Below are positions 7,668 through 18,854 of a stretch of 64,000 nt of DNA, piece after piece. The position numbers were made by a program, and so were the translations under genes. The DNA lies in contig NZ_CP107918.1 in the NCBI RefSeq assembly GCF_036014195.1, positions 7,192,001 through 7,256,000 of the forward strand. Reading direction: 5' to 3'. Source of the DNA: Streptomyces sp. NBC_00442. Lineage in GTDB: Bacteria > Actinomycetota > Actinomycetes > Streptomycetales > Streptomycetaceae. Every line of letters begins with the position of its first letter. Within the stretch, counting starts at the first letter, position 1. The notes under the pieces were generated by a model. It did no database searches, was not told where the DNA came from, and saw only the letters and a program-made list of their open reading frames with translations.

Positions 7668-8168
7668 TCAGGCCTCTTGGGCCGCCCGGTCGAGTTCGCT
7701 CGTGATCCGCTCGCGCAGGGCGTCGTGCCGGTGAGCCAGGGCGTGGCGTACGTCCCTCCAGTTCTCGTGCGGGTAGAGCCAGACCGGGAGATGGACCAGG
7801 TCGGCCGGTTCCCAGGAGAAGCGTGGCCACACGTGTGCGTGCAGGAACCCGTCGGTGTTGCCGAGGATCTCCAGATTGACCCGGCGAAACGCCGGGTCCA
7901 GCGCACGGCACGCGGATTCGACGGATTCGCCCAGCGCGTCCATGTCGGAGAGGAAGGCCAGGCGTTTCGCCCGCGGGAGTTCGGACAGGCGTTCCACGCG
8001 CGGATCGTCCACCAGGAGGACCGAGTAGCCCGGCAGGAACTGCACATCCCCGATCACCGCGAATCCGGCCCTCAACCGCCGCATCACGGTGGGGTTTTCG
8101 CCGCGCAGGGCGGCGCCGATCCGGTCCGCACGCCAGTCGACGTCATCGCTCATGATGGCATCGCTCAT
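7668..8168 (-). CDS. HIT-like / diadenosine polyphosphate hydrolase family protein
   Basis: A 166-residue cytoplasmic protein. The N-terminal part carries FAVIGDVQFLPGYSVLLVDDP, the beta hairpin of HIT-type nucleotide-binding proteins. The later GNTDGFLHAHVWPRF replaces the usual HxHxH triad with HAHVW, as in the actinomycete branch often labelled diadenosine tetraphosphate hydrolase. The start is the ATG overlapping the GNAT stop by four bases, so it is the second gene of a coupled pair; the next ATG is five codons on. The substrate is inferred from the family only. Confidence 0.7.
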   Translation of the reverse strand: MSDAIMSDDVDWRADRIGAALRGENPTVMRRLRAGFAVIGDVQFLPGYSVLLVDDPRVERLSELPRAKRLAFLSDMDALGESVESACRALDPAFRRVNLEILGNTDGFLHAHVWPRFSWEPADLVHLPVWLYPHENWRDVRHALAHRHDALRERITSELDRAAQEA

Positions 8169-8776
8169 GACGTCACCGTGACCGAGGCTTGTGCGGCGCC
8201 GCCCACCGAGGTCAGGGCCGGAGCCCCTCCTTCTCGTCCTTCGTGTTCTCGAAGCGGGCCCGCGCCGGGTCGGCGCACCATGAAGACGTCGACGGGGTCC
8301 TGCGCCTCCACGGTGAAACCATGGCGTGCGTACAGCCGTTGGGCGGCGCTGCCCTGAAGGACGTTCAAACGCACGGGCGTGCCGTCGGCGTCGGTCCGCC
8401 GCAATACGGTCCGCAGCACGGCGGATCCGACTCCGCGGCCCTGGAGGCCGGGGGCCAGGTAGAAGTGTTCCAGCCACTGCGCGTCCTCGGCCGGGCGCAG
8501 CGCGACGCAGCCCGCGAGGGCGCCCTCGATCACGACCACCGACGTGTGCCGGGGCACGAAGGCGTCGCGCAATCGCCGGCGCACCCGGTGCTCGTCGTAG
8601 CGTCCCAGGCGCTCCAGGTCCGGACGCATCACCACGGCCCGCAGCTCCGCGATCGGCTCGACGTCCGCGGGCTCGGCCGCACGCAGCGTCCATGCGACGG
8701 GCTGTGCCCCGCCGAGTCGGCCCGGCCCGCGACCCATCGGTATCTCGGCCGTACCCGTACCCGTATGCGTATCCAT
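8165..8776 (-). CDS. GNAT family N-acetyltransferase
   Basis: A 203-residue protein with a GNAT core at about residues 28-170. Motif A is LEHFYLAPGLQGRGVGSAVLRTVLRR, with the QGRGVG pyrophosphate loop for acetyl-CoA; motif B is LYARHGFTVEAQDPVDVFMVR. The first 25 residues and the last ~30 are extra and low in complexity. It is coupled by a four-base overlap to the HIT-like gene downstream. Substrate unknown. Confidence 0.88.
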   Translation of the reverse strand: MDTHTGTGTAEIPMGRGPGRLGGAQPVAWTLRAAEPADVEPIAELRAVVMRPDLERLGRYDEHRVRRRLRDAFVPRHTSVVVIEGALAGCVALRPAEDAQWLEHFYLAPGLQGRGVGSAVLRTVLRRTDADGTPVRLNVLQGSAAQRLYARHGFTVEAQDPVDVFMVRRPGAGPLREHEGREGGAPALTSVGGAAQASVTVTS

Positions 8777-8943
8777 GGCGGCGAGTATCTCAGCAGGCCC
8801 GAAAGTCCGCGTACGCGCTCCCTGACGGGCCCGGACGTCCGGACGACCGCCGTGGCCGAGGGCGAGGCGCGCGGGGCGCCGGAGTCGACCGCCGTCGGCG
8901 ACGCCCCGCGTCAGGAGTAGGTGCCGTCCCCCCGTGGCAGGGC

Positions 8944-8961
8944 AGGTACCAACTAGGTACC
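8944..8961. promoter_or_regulatory. direct-repeat operator candidate of the toxin-antitoxin operon
   Basis: AGGTACC occurs twice, 11 bp apart (8944 and 8955), ending nine bases before the antitoxin ATG. Each core GGTACC is itself palindromic. One-helical-turn spacing of short sites is typical of ribbon-helix-helix antitoxin autoregulation, and the position would block initiation. Confidence 0.55.
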
Positions 8962-8970
8962 ATCGGCTGT

Positions 8971-9210
8971 ATGCCGTCTTTGAACATCACCTTCACCGAT
9001 GAGGAACTCGAAGCGGTCCGGGCTGCCGCGGCCGCCGAGGGGAAGTCCCTCAAGCAGTACGTGCATGATCTGCCGCTGCGCGAACAGCAGCGTCTCCAGT
9101 TCGTCCGCTACGCCCTCTCCTGGGGGGAGCAGCAGCGCGCCGAGTTCGACGACGCCTTTCCCGACGAGGCACCACCCGGATCCCGGGGCCGGGGGGCGGA
9201 CGCCGCCTGA
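8971..9210 (+). CDS. ribbon-helix-helix-type antitoxin
   Basis: A 79-residue acidic protein. MPSLNITFTDEELEAVRAAAAAEGKSLKQYVHDL is a ribbon-helix-helix domain (one strand, two helices, with the SLKQYV turn) that should dimerise on DNA. The acidic C-terminus (EFDDAFPDEAPPG) would bind and neutralise the toxin. Its TGA overlaps the ATG of the Fic-like gene by one base (TGATG), the usual antitoxin-first coupling. Confidence 0.8.
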   Translation: MPSLNITFTDEELEAVRAAAAAEGKSLKQYVHDLPLREQQRLQFVRYALSWGEQQRAEFDDAFPDEAPPGSRGRGADAA

Positions 9211-9584
9211 TGGCCCTCTACATCGATGTCCCGTGGCTCCTTGACGTGCAGGAGCAGGCCGTCCCCGAGGACGTGAGCGTCGCCGACTACTCCGCGCTCG
9301 TCGCGGCCGTGGCCCGCCACAGGACCCGCATCCCCCGCCCTTCCACCGCCGACCCCGAACCCGCGTGGCGGGCCGCCGCCCTCCTGCACACGCTGGTACG
9401 GCTGCAGCCCCTGCCCCACCGGAACAGCCTGTACGCCTGCCAGGTCACGGCCGCGTACATGTACGCCTCCGGCGAGGGCATCGACCCGCCGTACGGTGCC
9501 ATGGTCGACCTCGTACGCGACATTCAGGCCGGCAAGGTCAGCGTGTACCAGGCGGCCGAACGGATCCACGCCTGGCGCATCTGA
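9210..9584 (+). CDS. Fic/Doc-family toxin component (degenerate active site)
   Basis: A 124-residue protein with the short Doc-like fold seen in Streptomyces antitoxin-Fic pairs. The N-terminal MALYIDVPWLLDVQEQA and helices around RAAALLHTLVRLQPLPHRNSLYACQVTAAYMYASG align with the Fic motif region. The canonical HxFxDGNKR is here QPLPHRNSL (residues 66-74): catalytic His, the Gly and the Lys/Arg are replaced. It is therefore unlikely to AMPylate or phosphorylate by the normal mechanism, yet it remains intact and coupled to an antitoxin. Confidence 0.75.
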   Translation: MALYIDVPWLLDVQEQAVPEDVSVADYSALVAAVARHRTRIPRPSTADPEPAWRAAALLHTLVRLQPLPHRNSLYACQVTAAYMYASGEGIDPPYGAMVDLVRDIQAGKVSVYQAAERIHAWRI

Positions 9585-9624
9585 CGGAGCGGTGGCGCGG
9601 TCGGTGACCGTGTGCGGAGCCGGG

Positions 9625-10422
9625 TCAGTTCTGTCCGGCGGCCAGGAGTTCGGCCAGGCGTCGCGTGGCGAATTCGGTGAGCGCGCGGCTGCTCATGAGC
9701 AGGCAGGGCGCCTGGCCGACCGTGTGTGCGCGGACCTGGCCGGTGGCGGCGAACTCCTCGCCGACGCGCGGGAAATGGGTGCTGTTGTCGTCGCCGACAT
9801 CACGCGCCTCTACCCACACGCGCTGGTCACCGACGACGTAGGGGAAGCGGCGCAGCTTGCGGCGGTGGTGGGGCACCCGGGACTCGGCGTAGTGGAGAAA
9901 GGAGTTGCGGTTGTGCCCCACGCCGAGCAGGAGGATGTCGGCGTCCAGGTCGTGCAGAACGTCGAAGGGCGAGCCCGCGCCGAGGGCGTACGCGAGTGGC
10001 TGACGCCGGGTGATCTCGTGGGCGGCGGGCCCGACGGCGGCGACCGATGCCTGGGGATGGGCGCCACGGATCCGCCCGGGATGGGCGAGGACGGCGGAGG
10101 GGACGGCCCCCATCGACGTCGGCAGGGCGTCGTGGAAGAGAGGCGTCGCATCGCGTGCCGCCGCCACGTCGTCACTGGTCGGCGCCGGGTCCAGCGGACA
10201 AGGGTCGGTGACCTCGGGCGTGAAGGCCGGCACGACCAGGGTGCCGGTGGGAGTGAGGCAGTCCAGGAGCGCGCCGACCACGGCCGCCGCCCCGCCCTCG
10301 ACGCGCCCGACAGCGGACAGCGAGGCGTGCACGATCAGAGCCGAGCCCGCCCGGACGCCCAGGCGGCCGAATTGCGCCGACAGGTGGGCCCGGTCGAGCG
10401 GGGCGACGGTCGGATGGTGCAC
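9625..10422 (-). CDS. AAC(3)-type aminoglycoside N-acetyltransferase family protein
   Basis: A 265-residue protein of the antibiotic acetyltransferase (AAC(3)) family, which transfers acetyl from acetyl-CoA to the 3-amino group of 2-deoxystreptamine antibiotics. Recognisable blocks are GSALIVHASLSAVGRV, GTLVVPAFTPEVTD, RDATPLFHDALPTSMGAVPSAVLAHPGRIRGAHPQASVAAVG and LLLGVGHNRNSFLHYAE. The GTG at 10422 is chosen because the homology starts there, the length fits the family and GGGAG precedes it. Soil actinomycetes carry many such proteins whose real substrate is unknown. It is transcribed divergently from a TetR gene that may regulate it. Confidence 0.85.
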   Translation of the reverse strand: MHHPTVAPLDRAHLSAQFGRLGVRAGSALIVHASLSAVGRVEGGAAAVVGALLDCLTPTGTLVVPAFTPEVTDPCPLDPAPTSDDVAAARDATPLFHDALPTSMGAVPSAVLAHPGRIRGAHPQASVAAVGPAAHEITRRQPLAYALGAGSPFDVLHDLDADILLLGVGHNRNSFLHYAESRVPHHRRKLRRFPYVVGDQRVWVEARDVGDDNSTHFPRVGEEFAATGQVRAHTVGQAPCLLMSSRALTEFATRRLAELLAAGQN

Positions 10423-10516
10423 GGTTCTCCCACGTTCTGGACTGGCTGGGTGGCTGTGTGCGGGGTGGCTGGGTGGTGCAGAGCCGGGCGGCCCACGTCC
10501 CTTTTCTCGGCCCGAC

Positions 10517-10569
10517 GTGGCCGACATGTCCGATGTGGCCGGCATATGGGCGCGCGCCACACGTCGTGT
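10517..10569. promoter_or_regulatory. candidate regulator-binding repeats between AAC(3) and TetR genes
   Basis: Direct repeats GTGGCCGACATG (10517) and GTGGCCGGCATA (10535) lie 18 bp apart, followed by the palindrome ACACG-T-CGTGT (10559-10569). They lie in the 277-bp divergent region and are plausible sites for the neighbouring TetR protein. No clear -35/-10 pair is visible. Confidence 0.3.
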
Positions 10570-10699
10570 CGCACCGGATCTCGGGTCGTCCGTCGGCACT
10601 GGCCAGGATTTTGACACGCGAGGCTTGCGAGCGGGCAAGCGGGTCCCGAGGGGCGGGCCTCGGCGCCTCGCCGAGCCGTGGCCCCCGTACGCTCGTCCC

Positions 10700-11335
10700 A
10701 TGGGTGGCGAGATGGGTTTGCGGGAGCTCAAGAGGCAGCGGACGTACGAGTCGGTGTCGGACACGGCCGTCGCGCTGTTCCTCGAGCGGGGCTTCGACGG
10801 GGTGTCGGTCGCCGAGGTGGCGGCGGCGGCCGGGATCTCCAAGCCGACCCTGTTCCGCTACTTCCCCGCCAAGGAGGACCTGGTCCTGTACCGGTTCGCC
10901 GATCATCAGGACGAAGCGGCACGCGTCGTGGCCCAGGGCCGCACCGACGGACTCGCGCCCCTGCCCGCCCTGCACGCCCACTTCCGCCATGGTCTGCGAA
11001 GCCATGATCCGGTGACTGGCTTGAGCGACAACCCACATGTGCTCGCCTACCACGGGCTGTTGTACGGCACCCCGAGCCTGGTGGCCCGGCTGTACGGCTA
11101 CCAGGACAGGTCCGAGCAGGCCCTCTCCGCCGAACTCGGTGACGGGCTCGACGCCCGGATCGCGGCCGGCCAGATCATCGCGGTCCAGCGCATTCTCGCC
11201 CTGGACAACTGGCGCCGGATCGCGGCGGGGGAGAGCGCGGCGGCGCTCTACGCGCAGGCGGTCGAGGCGGCAGACCGTGGGTTCGAGCAGCTGGGGGAGG
11301 GGCTGGGCGGCAGGTACGGCGAGAAGTCCCGCTGA
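10700..11335 (+). CDS. TetR family transcriptional regulator
   Basis: A 211-residue regulator. The DNA-binding domain (about residues 8-60) reads RTYESVSDTAVALFLERGFDGVSVAEVAAAAGISKPTLFRYFPAKEDLV, with the typical TetR helix-turn-helix. The C-terminal ligand domain is helical and not assignable to a ligand class. Two in-frame ATGs (10700 and 10712) are possible; neither has a strong ribosome-binding site. It diverges from the AAC(3)-type gene. Confidence 0.9.
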   Translation: MGGEMGLRELKRQRTYESVSDTAVALFLERGFDGVSVAEVAAAAGISKPTLFRYFPAKEDLVLYRFADHQDEAARVVAQGRTDGLAPLPALHAHFRHGLRSHDPVTGLSDNPHVLAYHGLLYGTPSLVARLYGYQDRSEQALSAELGDGLDARIAAGQIIAVQRILALDNWRRIAAGESAAALYAQAVEAADRGFEQLGEGLGGRYGEKSR

Positions 11336-11411
11336 GCGGCGCAACGCCCGCCCGCCCGGTCGTCCCGGCGTGGCAGTGTGCCGTTCGGCAGGCGTGGTGG
11401 ATCGCGAAAAC

Positions 11412-13643
<2,232 letters not shown>

Positions 13644-13648
13644 CCGCC

Positions 13649-13673
13649 CGTGGGGGCGTGGCCCGCCCCCACG
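13649..13673. terminator. bidirectional terminator between convergent genes
   Basis: A 10-bp perfect stem CGTGGGGGCG / CGCCCCCACG with loop TGGCC, six bases after the HelR-like stop and 20 bases before the transporter stop. Confidence 0.75.
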
Positions 13674-13692
13674 CGGGGTTCACAGACACGAC

Positions 13693-15009
13693 CTAGCGCG
13701 CGTCCCGCGCCTGTTGCCCGGTGTCACCCGGAGTCCGCTGCCCGAGGTCCTCGGGCGCCCGCCGCCCGAGGTCGGGGGCCGGTGCGGCGCCGGACTCGAC
13801 GGCCGGGCGGCTCGTCCGCATCCGGGCGTAGGCATAGACACAGCCGGCGAGCGCCAGGTCGGACAGGAGCATGAAGCCGATCGAGTACGAGTCCTTCGCG
13901 CTGTAGATCGCGCCCATGACGAGCGGCGGCACGAACCCGCCGAGGCCGCCCATCGCTCCCACGATGCCGGTCACGCTGCCCACCTGGGGCTGTGGCGTCA
14001 CCTGGGAGACCAGGGCGAAGACGCTGCCGCTGGCCGTGCCGAGTCCCGCGCCCATGCACAGCAGGGCGATCGTGCCGCCGGGGTACAGCGTGGGATCGAA
14101 GGCCTGCACGATCGCGAGCAGGGCCACCACGCCCAGCGCCCCGGCGGTGACCACAGCGGGGTGGACGCGGTCCGAGAGCCAGCCGCCGATCGGTCGGAAG
14201 ATGACCGTGGCCAGGGCGAATCCGGCCGCCTTGGATCCCGCGTCGGTCGGCGACAGCGCGTACCACGTCTTGAGATACGTGGGCAGGTACACGCCGAAGG
14301 CGACGATGCCGCCGAAGCCGATCGCGTACAGCGCCGAGAGCTCCCAGGTCACCCTCAGCCGCCCGGCCTGGCCGAGCCGCGAGGCCAGGGTGGCGGTCGG
14401 GACGGGCCGGTCCGGACGGTCCGTGATGAGCAGCGCCGCGAGCACGGCGTACGCCGCGAGGGCGATCGCCACGACGAGGAACGGAACGTTGTAGCCGTGC
14501 TTGGCGATGCGGGGCGTGAGGTATCCGGAGAGGGCCACGCCCCCCATGCCCATGCCGAACACGCCGAGCGCGAGGCCCCGCTTGTGCGGCGGGAACCAGG
14601 AGTTGACCAGGGGGATACCGATCGCGAACGTCGTGCCGCCGAGCCCCAGCAGGAACCCGACCACCAGCATCAGGCCGTAACTGTTGCGCGCCGGGATCAG
14701 CAGCAGTACGGGCACGATGGTCAGCGCGGACATCAGCGGGAACATCAGCTTCGCGCCGTACCGGTCGGTGAGCGCACCCACCGGGATCCGCCCCAGCGAC
14801 CCGACGAGGACGGGGACCGCGACCAGCAACGACTGTTGGAGCGAGCTGAGATGCAGCCGGTCCTTGTAGTCACCGGCCAGCGGAGCGATCAGGTCCCACG
14901 CCCAGAACGTGAGCGTGAACCCGATTGTCGCCATCACCAGGTTCCGGTACGCGGCAGCGGAGGGCTTCGAGGTGTCCACGCCCACAGTCAAGGGTGCCCT
15001 GCGGAGCAA
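13693..15009 (-). CDS. NarK-like major facilitator transporter (nitrate/nitrite type)
   Basis: A 438-residue, 12-helix MFS protein. The loop 2-3 motif is GRIPVGALTDRYGAK. Glycine-rich segments GFLLGLGGTTFAIGIPLVNSWFPPHKRGLALGVFGMGMGG (helices 4-5) and VTGIVGAMGGLGGFVPPLVMG (helix 11) match the two signature motifs of the nitrate/nitrite porter family. The C-terminal ~35 residues are a hydrophilic Asp/Gly/Gln tail. No nitrate reductase gene is nearby. It would move nitrate in or nitrite out across the cytoplasmic membrane; direction cannot be read from sequence. Confidence 0.82.
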   Translation of the reverse strand: MLRRAPLTVGVDTSKPSAAAYRNLVMATIGFTLTFWAWDLIAPLAGDYKDRLHLSSLQQSLLVAVPVLVGSLGRIPVGALTDRYGAKLMFPLMSALTIVPVLLLIPARNSYGLMLVVGFLLGLGGTTFAIGIPLVNSWFPPHKRGLALGVFGMGMGGVALSGYLTPRIAKHGYNVPFLVVAIALAAYAVLAALLITDRPDRPVPTATLASRLGQAGRLRVTWELSALYAIGFGGIVAFGVYLPTYLKTWYALSPTDAGSKAAGFALATVIFRPIGGWLSDRVHPAVVTAGALGVVALLAIVQAFDPTLYPGGTIALLCMGAGLGTASGSVFALVSQVTPQPQVGSVTGIVGAMGGLGGFVPPLVMGAIYSAKDSYSIGFMLLSDLALAGCVYAYARMRTSRPAVESGAAPAPDLGRRAPEDLGQRTPGDTGQQARDAR

Positions 15010-15106
15010 GGCGCGCCGGACTGAGCCGTATGGGGTACGTCCGGGCCGGGGTCGGGGTCCGGCCCGGGGCGGAGAGCCGGCCCGGAGGACGGGCGGCGGC
15101 CGGGGC

Positions 15107-16867
15107 TCAGCCTTCGCCGTTCCACGCCCGCCACAGTGCCGCGTACGCCCCGCCCGCGCCGACCAGTTCGTCGTGCGTCCCCAGCTCGACGATGCGACCG
15201 GCCTCCATGACGGCGACGCGATCGGCGTCGTGTGCGCTCTGGAGGCGGTGGGCGATGGCTATGACGGTGCGGTCGGATCGGACGGCGGCGATCGCCCGCT
15301 CCGCCTGGCGGGCCGTCGTCGGGTCGAGGAGCGAGGTGGCCTCGTCCAGGATCAGCGTGTGCGGATCGGCCAGCTGCACCCGGGCCAGCGTGAGCTGCTG
15401 GGCCTGCGAGGCCTCCAGGTCGAGGCCGCCCGCGCCGAGCCGGGTGTCGAGTCCGTCGGGCAGATCCGCCGCCCAGTCCGCCTCCACCAGGGCGAGCGCC
15501 GACATGATCGCCTCGTCGTCGGCATCCGGCGCGGCCATGATCATGTTGTCGCGCAGGGTGCCCATGAACACGTGGTGCTGCTGGGTGATGAGGACGACGC
15601 GGTTGCCCAGCTCGCCCGCCGCGGCCAGGTCGGCCACGGGGACGCCGCCGAGCAGGATCGATCCGGCGTCGGGGGCGTCCATACCGGAGAGCAACGCGCC
15701 GAGGGTGGACTTGCCGGCCCCGGACTGGCCCACCACCGCGAGGCGTTCGCCGGGACGTACCAGCAACTCGACGTCCCTCAGGACGTCGTGCGGGGGGAGG
15801 TAGGCGTAGCGCACACCCTTGACCTCGATGACGTCGTCCGCCGGGGACGGCACGGAAGCGTCCGGCGTGCGGGACACCAGGCCGACGCCCTTGATCCGCG
15901 CGAACGCCGCGCCGCTGCGCTGCAACTGCTCGACCCAGTACAGCATTTGATTGAGCGGGTCGACCAGCTGCCACATGTAGAGGCCGGCCGCCACCACGGA
16001 GCCCAGGGGGATTGCCCCGTCGAGATAGCGCAGGCCGCCCACGAGCAGGATGAGCGCCATGGGCACGGTGTGCGCGAACTCAGTGAGCGGAAACAGCACG
16101 GTACGAAGGGCGAGGGTGCCCCTGCCGGCACGGTAGGTGGTGTCGATGGCCTGGTCGAGAGCCCGGTTCTGCCGTGCGCGCAGCCCGTACGCCTCCACGG
16201 TGCGGGCGCCGTGGGCCGTGGAGTTGAGGATCTCGGACACCTCGCCGCCGGCCGCGCCCTCGGCCAGATAGGCGGCGCGGGAGCGCGCCAGGTACCAGCG
16301 GCTCACGAGCCACACGAGGGGGAGGCCCACCACGGAGCACAGCCCGAGCAGCGGGTCGAGCAGGATGACCGCGCCGAACATGAACACGACCTGGACGCCC
16401 GCGATGAAGATGTCCGGGGCCGCCGTGCGCAGCGTGGCCGCCACGGTCGAGACGTCCAGGGTGGAGCGGGTCACCAGGTCGCCGGTCCCCACCTTGTTCG
16501 CGATGCGCCCCGGCAGGGCGAGCGCGCCGTCGACGACCTCCTCGCGGAGCCGGGCCAGTGCGCGCTCGCCGAAGCGGTGGGACAGGAGCCGGGCGCAGCG
16601 CGTCAGGACCAACTGGGCGGCCGCGAAGCCCAGAACGGTCGCGGCCAGCGCGTCGACTCCCGAGGAGGACAGGCCGCCCCTCTCGACGCCGGTCACGATG
16701 CGGCCGAGGAGCCATGGCCCGGCCGCGCCGGCCGCCGCGGCACAACACGTCAGGAACAAGGTTGCCAGGACGGCGCCCCGGTCGTCCCTGAGGAGACGCA
16801 GAGCGGCCCGACGTGCCGTCCCGGCGTCCGCTATCGGCAGCCGTGGTGTCGTGTCGGCGCGGCTCAT
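15107..16867 (-). CDS. ABC exporter half-transporter, catalytic-site ATPase subunit (second of pair)
   Basis: A 586-residue type IV exporter subunit. Six membrane helices fill residues ~30-320 and the ATPase domain ~345-586. Walker A GQSGAGKST (380-388), Walker B LILDEATS (505-512) and the H-loop histidine (H540) are intact, but the ABC signature is LEASQ (484-488) instead of LSGGQ. Together with its partner, which has the opposite pattern, this leaves one working ATP site. The ATG overlaps the partner's stop by four bases. Substrate unknown; no export-substrate gene is adjacent. Confidence 0.92.
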   Translation of the reverse strand: MSRADTTPRLPIADAGTARRAALRLLRDDRGAVLATLFLTCCAAAAGAAGPWLLGRIVTGVERGGLSSSGVDALAATVLGFAAAQLVLTRCARLLSHRFGERALARLREEVVDGALALPGRIANKVGTGDLVTRSTLDVSTVAATLRTAAPDIFIAGVQVVFMFGAVILLDPLLGLCSVVGLPLVWLVSRWYLARSRAAYLAEGAAGGEVSEILNSTAHGARTVEAYGLRARQNRALDQAIDTTYRAGRGTLALRTVLFPLTEFAHTVPMALILLVGGLRYLDGAIPLGSVVAAGLYMWQLVDPLNQMLYWVEQLQRSGAAFARIKGVGLVSRTPDASVPSPADDVIEVKGVRYAYLPPHDVLRDVELLVRPGERLAVVGQSGAGKSTLGALLSGMDAPDAGSILLGGVPVADLAAAGELGNRVVLITQQHHVFMGTLRDNMIMAAPDADDEAIMSALALVEADWAADLPDGLDTRLGAGGLDLEASQAQQLTLARVQLADPHTLILDEATSLLDPTTARQAERAIAAVRSDRTVIAIAHRLQSAHDADRVAVMEAGRIVELGTHDELVGAGGAYAALWRAWNGEG

Positions 16868-18678
16868 CGGGTCTCTCCCGCGCCGAGCCGCGCGGCGACG
16901 GCCGGGCCGTGCGTCCCCGTCGCCGCGGTCGTCGCCGTCGCCTCGCTGCCCGAGGAGCGGAACACCAGGGCCGCGTAACCGGGTTGGCGGGCCAGGAGGT
17001 GGCGATGGGTGCCGGTCGCCCGCACCTTCCCGTCCACCAAGTAGGCGACTTCGTCGGCGTGCCCGAGCACGAGGGGCGATGTGGTGACGACGAGCGTCGT
17101 ACGCCCGCTGCGGCGCTCCGCCAGCCGGGCCGCGACGGTCGCCTCGGTGAGCGCGTCGAGGGCCGACGTCGGTTCCACCAGGAGGAGCACCGCGGGATCC
17201 GCGAGCAGGGCGCGTGTCAGCCGCAGCCTTTGGCGCTGGCCACCCGACACATTGCGGGCCCGGTCCTCCAGGTGGGTGTCGAGGCCGTCCGCCGAGGCTT
17301 CGACGATGTCGTCCGCGGCGGCGGCACGCAGGCCCTGCACAATGTCGGCGTCGGTGTGGTCGGAGGGCCCCGAGACGACGGTGCGTAGGGGGCCGGCGAA
17401 CATGTAGGCATCGTTGTCGGCGAGCAGGATGTGGCGCCTCAGCGCCGTGCGGTCCCACTCGGAAAGTGTGGCGCCGCCCCACGAGACGTCGGAGTCGGTG
17501 TAGCCGGCCAGGCGCTCCACCACGGCCCGTGACGCACCGGGCCGGGCCGCGACCAGAGCCGTCACCTTCCCCGGGGAGAGCAGCAGGCCCGACTCGGGAT
17601 CGTGCAGCGCGGCGGGCGGGGCCGGCGGATCGAGCCGGGTCCTGTGGTCCTCGTCGGCCGGCCCGAGTGCCAGGATGTCGACCACACGCCGTGCGGACAC
17701 CAGCCCGCGCGGCAGGTCGTCGGCCCCCTCGATGAAGAACGCGACGGGGGCCAGCAGCGCGGCGACATATCCGTACACCGCCACGAGTTCACCCACGCTG
17801 ATGGTGCCGGCGACGGCCATCCGCGCGCCGAGCCACGTCACGACGGCGAGGAACATCACGGGCAGACACGTGGTGAGTGCCTGGACCCAACTGGTCACGG
17901 CGGCGATGCGGTAGCCGAGGGGCACGAGCGCCCGGGAGCGTTCCCGGTAGCGCCCGGCGAACATGGGCTTGCCGCCGATTCCGCCGAGCACGCTCAGGCC
18001 GGACACCATGTCGCCGGCGAGAGCGGTGAGGGCGCCCTGCTCCTCGCGATAATGGTTCTCGGCGTTGTGCAGCTTTCCCAGCAGGGGCCCCACGGTGAGA
18101 GCGAGTGCCGGAACGCCGAGCAGGATCACCACGGCGAGAACGGCGGAGATCCGGAACAGCAGCACGGCGGTGACGACGTAGGCGATGGCGGCGCCCACGC
18201 CGGGCCCCGTGATGGTGAGCGTCTGGGCGATCCTGCCTATGTCACCGGCCTGGAGATGGGCGAGTTCGCCCGCCGACACCTGGCGGGACAGGGCGGAGCC
18301 GAGGCGGGTGACGTGGCGCGTCACCACCTGCACCGTGCGGTAGGCCGCGTCCACACGGACCAGCGTCATGGTGCGGTGCCGCAGAATGCCGAGGACGGCG
18401 ACGACGGCGCCCGTGACGAGGACCGCGCCCGTCCACAGGATCAGCGCCCGCGTGTCACGGGCCCGGAGTCCGGCGTCGATCGTCCTGGACAGCAGATACG
18501 GCGGCACCATCAGCGCGCACATCCATGTGCTCCCCCAGAGGGCGCCGAGGAGCACCCGGTTGCGCTGACTTGTCGTGAGCCACCACAGGAAGCGCAGCGG
18601 ACTGCGGTGATCCGGCAGTCCGGGGTCCTCGTAGGGCACCCGGCGTGCGGCTGCGGACAGGCCTGCTCCGTGCGTCAT
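16864..18678 (-). CDS. ABC exporter half-transporter with degenerate Walker motifs (first of pair)
   Basis: A 604-residue subunit with six membrane helices (~40-325) and an ATPase domain (~350-570). The Walker A position reads AARPGASRA (377-385) with no GKS/T, Walker B is LLVEPTS with Val for the Asp (501-505), and the H-loop position is TTSPL with no His. The signature NVSGGQRQR (476-483) is perfect. It should bind ATP poorly at its own site but supply the signature to the partner's site, as in heterodimeric exporters of the TM287/288 kind. First gene of a coupled pair. Confidence 0.92.
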   Translation of the reverse strand: MTHGAGLSAAARRVPYEDPGLPDHRSPLRFLWWLTTSQRNRVLLGALWGSTWMCALMVPPYLLSRTIDAGLRARDTRALILWTGAVLVTGAVVAVLGILRHRTMTLVRVDAAYRTVQVVTRHVTRLGSALSRQVSAGELAHLQAGDIGRIAQTLTITGPGVGAAIAYVVTAVLLFRISAVLAVVILLGVPALALTVGPLLGKLHNAENHYREEQGALTALAGDMVSGLSVLGGIGGKPMFAGRYRERSRALVPLGYRIAAVTSWVQALTTCLPVMFLAVVTWLGARMAVAGTISVGELVAVYGYVAALLAPVAFFIEGADDLPRGLVSARRVVDILALGPADEDHRTRLDPPAPPAALHDPESGLLLSPGKVTALVAARPGASRAVVERLAGYTDSDVSWGGATLSEWDRTALRRHILLADNDAYMFAGPLRTVVSGPSDHTDADIVQGLRAAAADDIVEASADGLDTHLEDRARNVSGGQRQRLRLTRALLADPAVLLLVEPTSALDALTEATVAARLAERRSGRTTLVVTTSPLVLGHADEVAYLVDGKVRATGTHRHLLARQPGYAALVFRSSGSEATATTAATGTHGPAVAARLGAGETR

Positions 18679-18854
18679 CTCGGTCGTCCTTGCGTGCGGT
18701 TGGCGGCGAAGTCGCCCGACCTCCGTGGCGGGTCCCGGGTGCGGCCGGCCCGGCCCGGTGGCGGTACCGGTTGCTCGCGATCGTATAAGGACGGCCCTGT
18801 GCCCCTCGGACGCAGGGTTACGAGAGGGCTATGAGGGAGGGCACACAGCACGAA

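Noticed and set aside
9625-10842. Longer form of the AAC(3)-type protein (405 residues)
   Set aside because: The first ~140 residues lack similarity and cross the divergent TetR gene; the GTG at 10422 gives the family length.
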